A stretch of 64,000 nucleotides of DNA from Candidatus Eiseniibacteriota bacterium (GTDB lineage Bacteria; Eisenbacteria; RBG-16-71-46; CAIMUX01). The stretch is taken from positions 868,001 to 932,000 of the forward strand of contig JADJQY010000001.1 in NCBI GenBank assembly GCA_016712505.1, read 5' to 3'. Each line of letters opens with the position of its first letter. Position 1 is the stretch's first letter. The position numbers were made by a program, and so were the translations under genes. Below are positions 61,121 through 64,000 of this stretch, one piece after another. Under the pieces are notes generated by a model, which saw nothing but the letters and a program-made list of their open reading frames with translations, made no database searches and was not told the origin of the DNA.

Positions 61121-61752
61121 ATCCGATCTGCCGACAGCGAGCCGACCAGGTGTGGTCCGACTCGACCACGGCCGGTGCGACCTCGCCGCAGCGGCTCGGC
61201 CTCGCGCGGCGCGCAGCAGCCTTGCTCTCTTTGGTTGCGCTCTTGGCCTGCGCACTGGCCACACCGCTCATCGCCCAGACCTCGGTTGAGGAGTACGATC
61301 TGAAGGCGGCCTACCTGTATCAAATTGCCCGCTTCGTTTCCTGGCCGGACACGGTACTCGATGCGGGCGACCCGGAGTTTGTCATCACCGTCCTGGGTGA
61401 AGATTGCTTCGACCACAAGCTCGAGGACCTGCTCGGCCATCGAAACCTCTTTGGCCGCCCGATCCACATCGTCCGCTGCGCCCAGCCGGAAGCGGTGGGC
61501 CGGACGCATGTGCTGTTCGTGGCTACGGAGGGGAAGGAACAGATCGAAGCGACACTCCGGGCTACCGCGGAGCTGCCCGTGCTGGTAATCGGTGACCGTT
61601 TTCCCATCGCCCAGGCGGGCGGGGCGATGAACTTCTATCTCGAAGACGGCGCCGTCCGCTTCGAGGTCAACCCCGCGGCCCTGGAACGCGCGGGCCTGCA
61701 CGCCAGTTCGAAACTCCTCAGCCTGGCCCGAATCCACGAGGAAGAACCATGA
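61099..61752 (+). CDS. YfiR/DUF4154-family periplasmic protein
   Basis: Protein of up to 217 residues. The DUF4154 domain is clear: SVEEYDLKAAYLYQIARFVSWPD, FVITVLGEDCFDHKLEDLLG, IHIVRCAQPEAVGRTHVLFV, LPVLVIGDRFPIAQAGGAMNF and the closing VNPAALERAGLHASSKLLSLA. A signal helix (LLSLVALLACALATPLIA) precedes it. The start is uncertain: the GTG at 61099 overlaps the receptor's end, and a GTG at 61150 would also serve. In Pseudomonas, YfiR restrains a membrane signalling enzyme from the periplasm; here the partner would be the sensor kinase, whose gene it overlaps by 4 bp. Confidence 0.88.
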   Translation: MAPGSSLNPICRQRADQVWSDSTTAGATSPQRLGLARRAAALLSLVALLACALATPLIAQTSVEEYDLKAAYLYQIARFVSWPDTVLDAGDPEFVITVLGEDCFDHKLEDLLGHRNLFGRPIHIVRCAQPEAVGRTHVLFVATEGKEQIEATLRATAELPVLVIGDRFPIAQAGGAMNFYLEDGAVRFEVNPAALERAGLHASSKLLSLARIHEEEP

Positions 61753-63332
61753 CCGATCCCCGAGTATCAGTTCGCGAGGCGATTGGGCAGGGAATCGGGC
61801 GCCGCATCAGCATGCTCTCGTTTAGGGACAAGATCCTCCTGATCACGCTCTCGGTCACGACCGTGGCCCTGCTCTTCGTCTGCTTCTCGGTGGCAGCCTG
61901 GGAGTATCGTTCCTATCGGAAGAACCTGATCGATTCCACGCGCGTGCTCCTGGAGGTGGCGGCGGACAATGCCAGCGCGGCGCTCGCCTTCCACGACCGG
62001 GATGCCGCCGCTGAGTTGATCGCCTCGCTGCGGGTCGAGACCTCGATCGAGATGGTCTCGATACGCGACGCGGAGGGGCGGGAGTTCGTCCGGTATGAAC
62101 GGGCCAACGATGCGGCCGGCGACCATGGTTGCGCGACCGAGCCGGATGCGGACCACATCGAAGGCGGCCATCTACTGGTCTCGCGCCCGATCCTGCTCGA
62201 TCGCGAACGGATCGGAACGGTCCATGCGCACGTCAGTCTGGAGCGGGTCCACGCCGCGCTCTATCAGTACGCGTTGTTCGTGGTCGCGGTCCTGCTGCTG
62301 AGCCTCGGGGTAGCGTTTCTCATGATCTCCCGGACCGAGCACCTGGTGACGCGGCCGATTCGGCACCTGGTCGAGGTGGCGCGTACCGTGGCCACGGACC
62401 AGGACTACGCGACCCGCGCGCGCCGGATGTCGGACGACGAGCTCGGAGATCTGGTCGACAGCATGAACCACATGCTGGCGCAGATCGAGGCTCGCGATCT
62501 CGCCCTGCGGGCCGCCCACGACGCGCTGGAGGACCGGGTCGAGCAGCGGACCGCGGAGCTCTTGATCGAACGTGACAGGGCGCGCGAGGCCTCGCGGGCC
62601 AAGACGGAGTTTCTGGCCAACATCTCGCACGAACTGCGCACGCCGATGCACGCCATTCTGAGCTTCGCCACCTTCGGGGTCAAAATGTCGACCGCGCCTC
62701 CGGAAACCCTGCGCGACTTCTTCACCAAGATCCAGACCGCCGGCGGACGTCTCCTGGTGCTGCTCAATGATCTGCTCGATCTATCCAAGCTGGAGGCGGG
62801 GCGGATGGAGATGGAGATCGCGCCGACCGACCTCGACCCGGTGGTCGACTGCATCGTCGACGAGTTTCGCTCTCTCGTTTCCGAGCGCGGGATCAAGATC
62901 CACAAGGTCGGCCGGTTCGAGCAGAAGGCGCTGGTCGATTCGCACCGCATCATGCAGGTGTTGCGCAACCTGATCGGGAACGCGGTGAAGTTCTCTCCGC
63001 CCGGATCGGAGATCACGGTCCAGACTGCGATTCAGGAAGGGAAGGCGCTGATCATCATCGAGGATCAGGGAGTGGGAGTGCCGGACGACGAGGTCGAGCT
63101 GGTGTTCGACAAGTTCGTCCAGTCGCGCAAGACCAAGACCGGCGCCGGCGGTACCGGCCTTGGCCTCTCGATCTGCCGCGAGATCGTCAATGCGCACCAC
63201 GGTCGGGTCTGGGCGCGTCCAGGGCGAGCGGTTGGGGCCGAGTTTCACATCGAGCTGCCCCTCGACCTGACGGCAGCCGGCGATCCGTCCAGGCGCGAGG
63301 ATGGGGATACGCGCGGGAGCGTGGCAGCATGA
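61749..63332 (+). CDS. Membrane sensor histidine kinase with CHASE8-like sensor and HAMP domains
   Basis: Protein of 527 residues. Two membrane helices (ILLITLSVTTVALLFVCFSV near 30-50 and ALFVVAVLLLSLGVAFLMIS near 175-195) frame a periplasmic domain of about 120 residues that looks like the CHASE8 type found in YfiN-like proteins (LLEVAADNASAALAFHDRDA). HAMP follows (VTRPIRHLVEVARTVA), a coiled coil, HisKA with the phospho-His in FLANISHELRTPMHAIL, and HATPase motifs (QVLRNLIGNAVKFSPPG, IEDQGVGVPDDEVELVF, GGTGLGLSICREIV). It overlaps the DUF4154 gene by 4 bp; that periplasmic protein probably modulates its sensor domain. The response regulator follows 15 bp downstream. Confidence 0.92.
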   Translation: MTDPRVSVREAIGQGIGRRISMLSFRDKILLITLSVTTVALLFVCFSVAAWEYRSYRKNLIDSTRVLLEVAADNASAALAFHDRDAAAELIASLRVETSIEMVSIRDAEGREFVRYERANDAAGDHGCATEPDADHIEGGHLLVSRPILLDRERIGTVHAHVSLERVHAALYQYALFVVAVLLLSLGVAFLMISRTEHLVTRPIRHLVEVARTVATDQDYATRARRMSDDELGDLVDSMNHMLAQIEARDLALRAAHDALEDRVEQRTAELLIERDRAREASRAKTEFLANISHELRTPMHAILSFATFGVKMSTAPPETLRDFFTKIQTAGGRLLVLLNDLLDLSKLEAGRMEMEIAPTDLDPVVDCIVDEFRSLVSERGIKIHKVGRFEQKALVDSHRIMQVLRNLIGNAVKFSPPGSEITVQTAIQEGKALIIIEDQGVGVPDDEVELVFDKFVQSRKTKTGAGGTGLGLSICREIVNAHHGRVWARPGRAVGAEFHIELPLDLTAAGDPSRREDGDTRGSVAA

Positions 63333-63347
63333 GGAGGAGTGTCCGGA

Positions 63348-63734
<387 letters not shown>

Positions 63735-63974
63735 CGACGGTTCGCGCCAGCGGGAGCCGCTCGCGGCGCGGGATCCTCCGGTGTCGTCGTCCCTTTGCGC
63801 CCCTCCTCCTACCCCTCCCTCCGCAGCCGGCTGGCCGTCGCCCGTCCCGCCCCGCCGATCCCCCCTGCGTGACGCACCTGCGGCCTTCACGTGCAGCCCT
63901 GACCTCCGTGGTCTTCTCCGCCCTACCTGCGTCAGGATTCCGTCGCGCGCGTTCCCCCAGTCCGAAGGCAGAAT

Positions 63975-63992
63975 TTGGTTCCGTCGAACCAA
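63975..63992. repeat. Small inverted repeat at the right edge
   Basis: TTGGTTC and GAACCAA form a perfect 7-bp stem with a 4-nt loop. The 266 bp after the response regulator otherwise show no gene. It could be a terminator or operator; the window ends 8 bp later. Confidence 0.4.
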
Positions 63993-64000
63993 CTTGGGGG

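Overview
The window looks like a piece of a high-GC, Gram-negative-type bacterial chromosome. No rRNA, tRNA, CRISPR array, phage module or recognisable insertion sequence was seen. Five large secreted proteins end in a FlgD-Ig-like C-terminal sorting domain (NPFNPRTT...IYDVSGR...WDGTDD.GRR..SGVYW). There is also a TonB-dependent receptor, a DUF5916 outer-membrane protein and a UnbV/ASPIC protein. That mix, with heme made by the glutamyl-tRNA route, is typical of the FCB superphylum. Candidatus Eisenbacteria or a close relative is my best guess; this is inference, not a search result.

Layout. 0-4 kb (minus): a membrane redox module of NrfD/HybB, a 4x[4Fe-4S] protein and two degenerate glycine-cleavage-H-like proteins; it runs off the left edge, where a catalytic subunit may lie. 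4-8.5 kb: an ArsR/AHSA1 pair with a visible operator, an aldehyde dehydrogenase and glutamate dehydrogenase. 8.9-18.9 kb (plus): three tandem paralogues of about 1,050-1,100 residues, all secreted; the first carries a 1-nt deletion. 19-23 kb (minus): hemE-hemN-hemY. 23.4-34 kb (plus): a pilB-type ATPase, a LytS/LytTR pair, a CRTAC1-like beta-propeller protein, a tandem NTF2-like protein and a DUF5916 protein, with one minus-strand methyltransferase-like gene among them. 34-50 kb (mostly minus): hemL and an M16 protease, a LysR regulator with a large low-complexity insertion, a plus-strand DinB gene, a DUF222-like HNH protein, then hemB, hemD, a tiny basic protein, hemC, hemA and a ccsA/hemX-like gene. 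50-59 kb (minus): a GHL15 protein, a CPBP protease, an SRPBCC protein, Ogt, Ada-AlkA, EgtD and a substrate-binding/permease fusion. 59-63.7 kb (plus): TonB receptor, DUF4154 (YfiR-like), sensor kinase and response regulator.

How the genes work together. hemA, hemL, hemB, hemC, hemD, hemE, hemN and hemY give an almost complete path from glutamyl-tRNA to protoporphyrin IX, spread over 31 kb and split by unrelated genes; hemH is not in the window. EgtD next to a betaine-type importer fusion suggests a histidine-betaine or ergothioneine module, transcribed ahead of alkylation-repair genes. The right end is a surface receptor with a periplasmic/membrane two-component relay.

Data quality. Four otherwise well-conserved genes are broken by one lesion each: 1-nt indels in the first paralogue, hemN and pilB, and an in-frame TAG in the TonB receptor. 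This pattern suggests residual sequencing or assembly error as much as real decay. Short tandem repeats with periods of 12, 15 or 18 bp are common from 38 to 53.5 kb.
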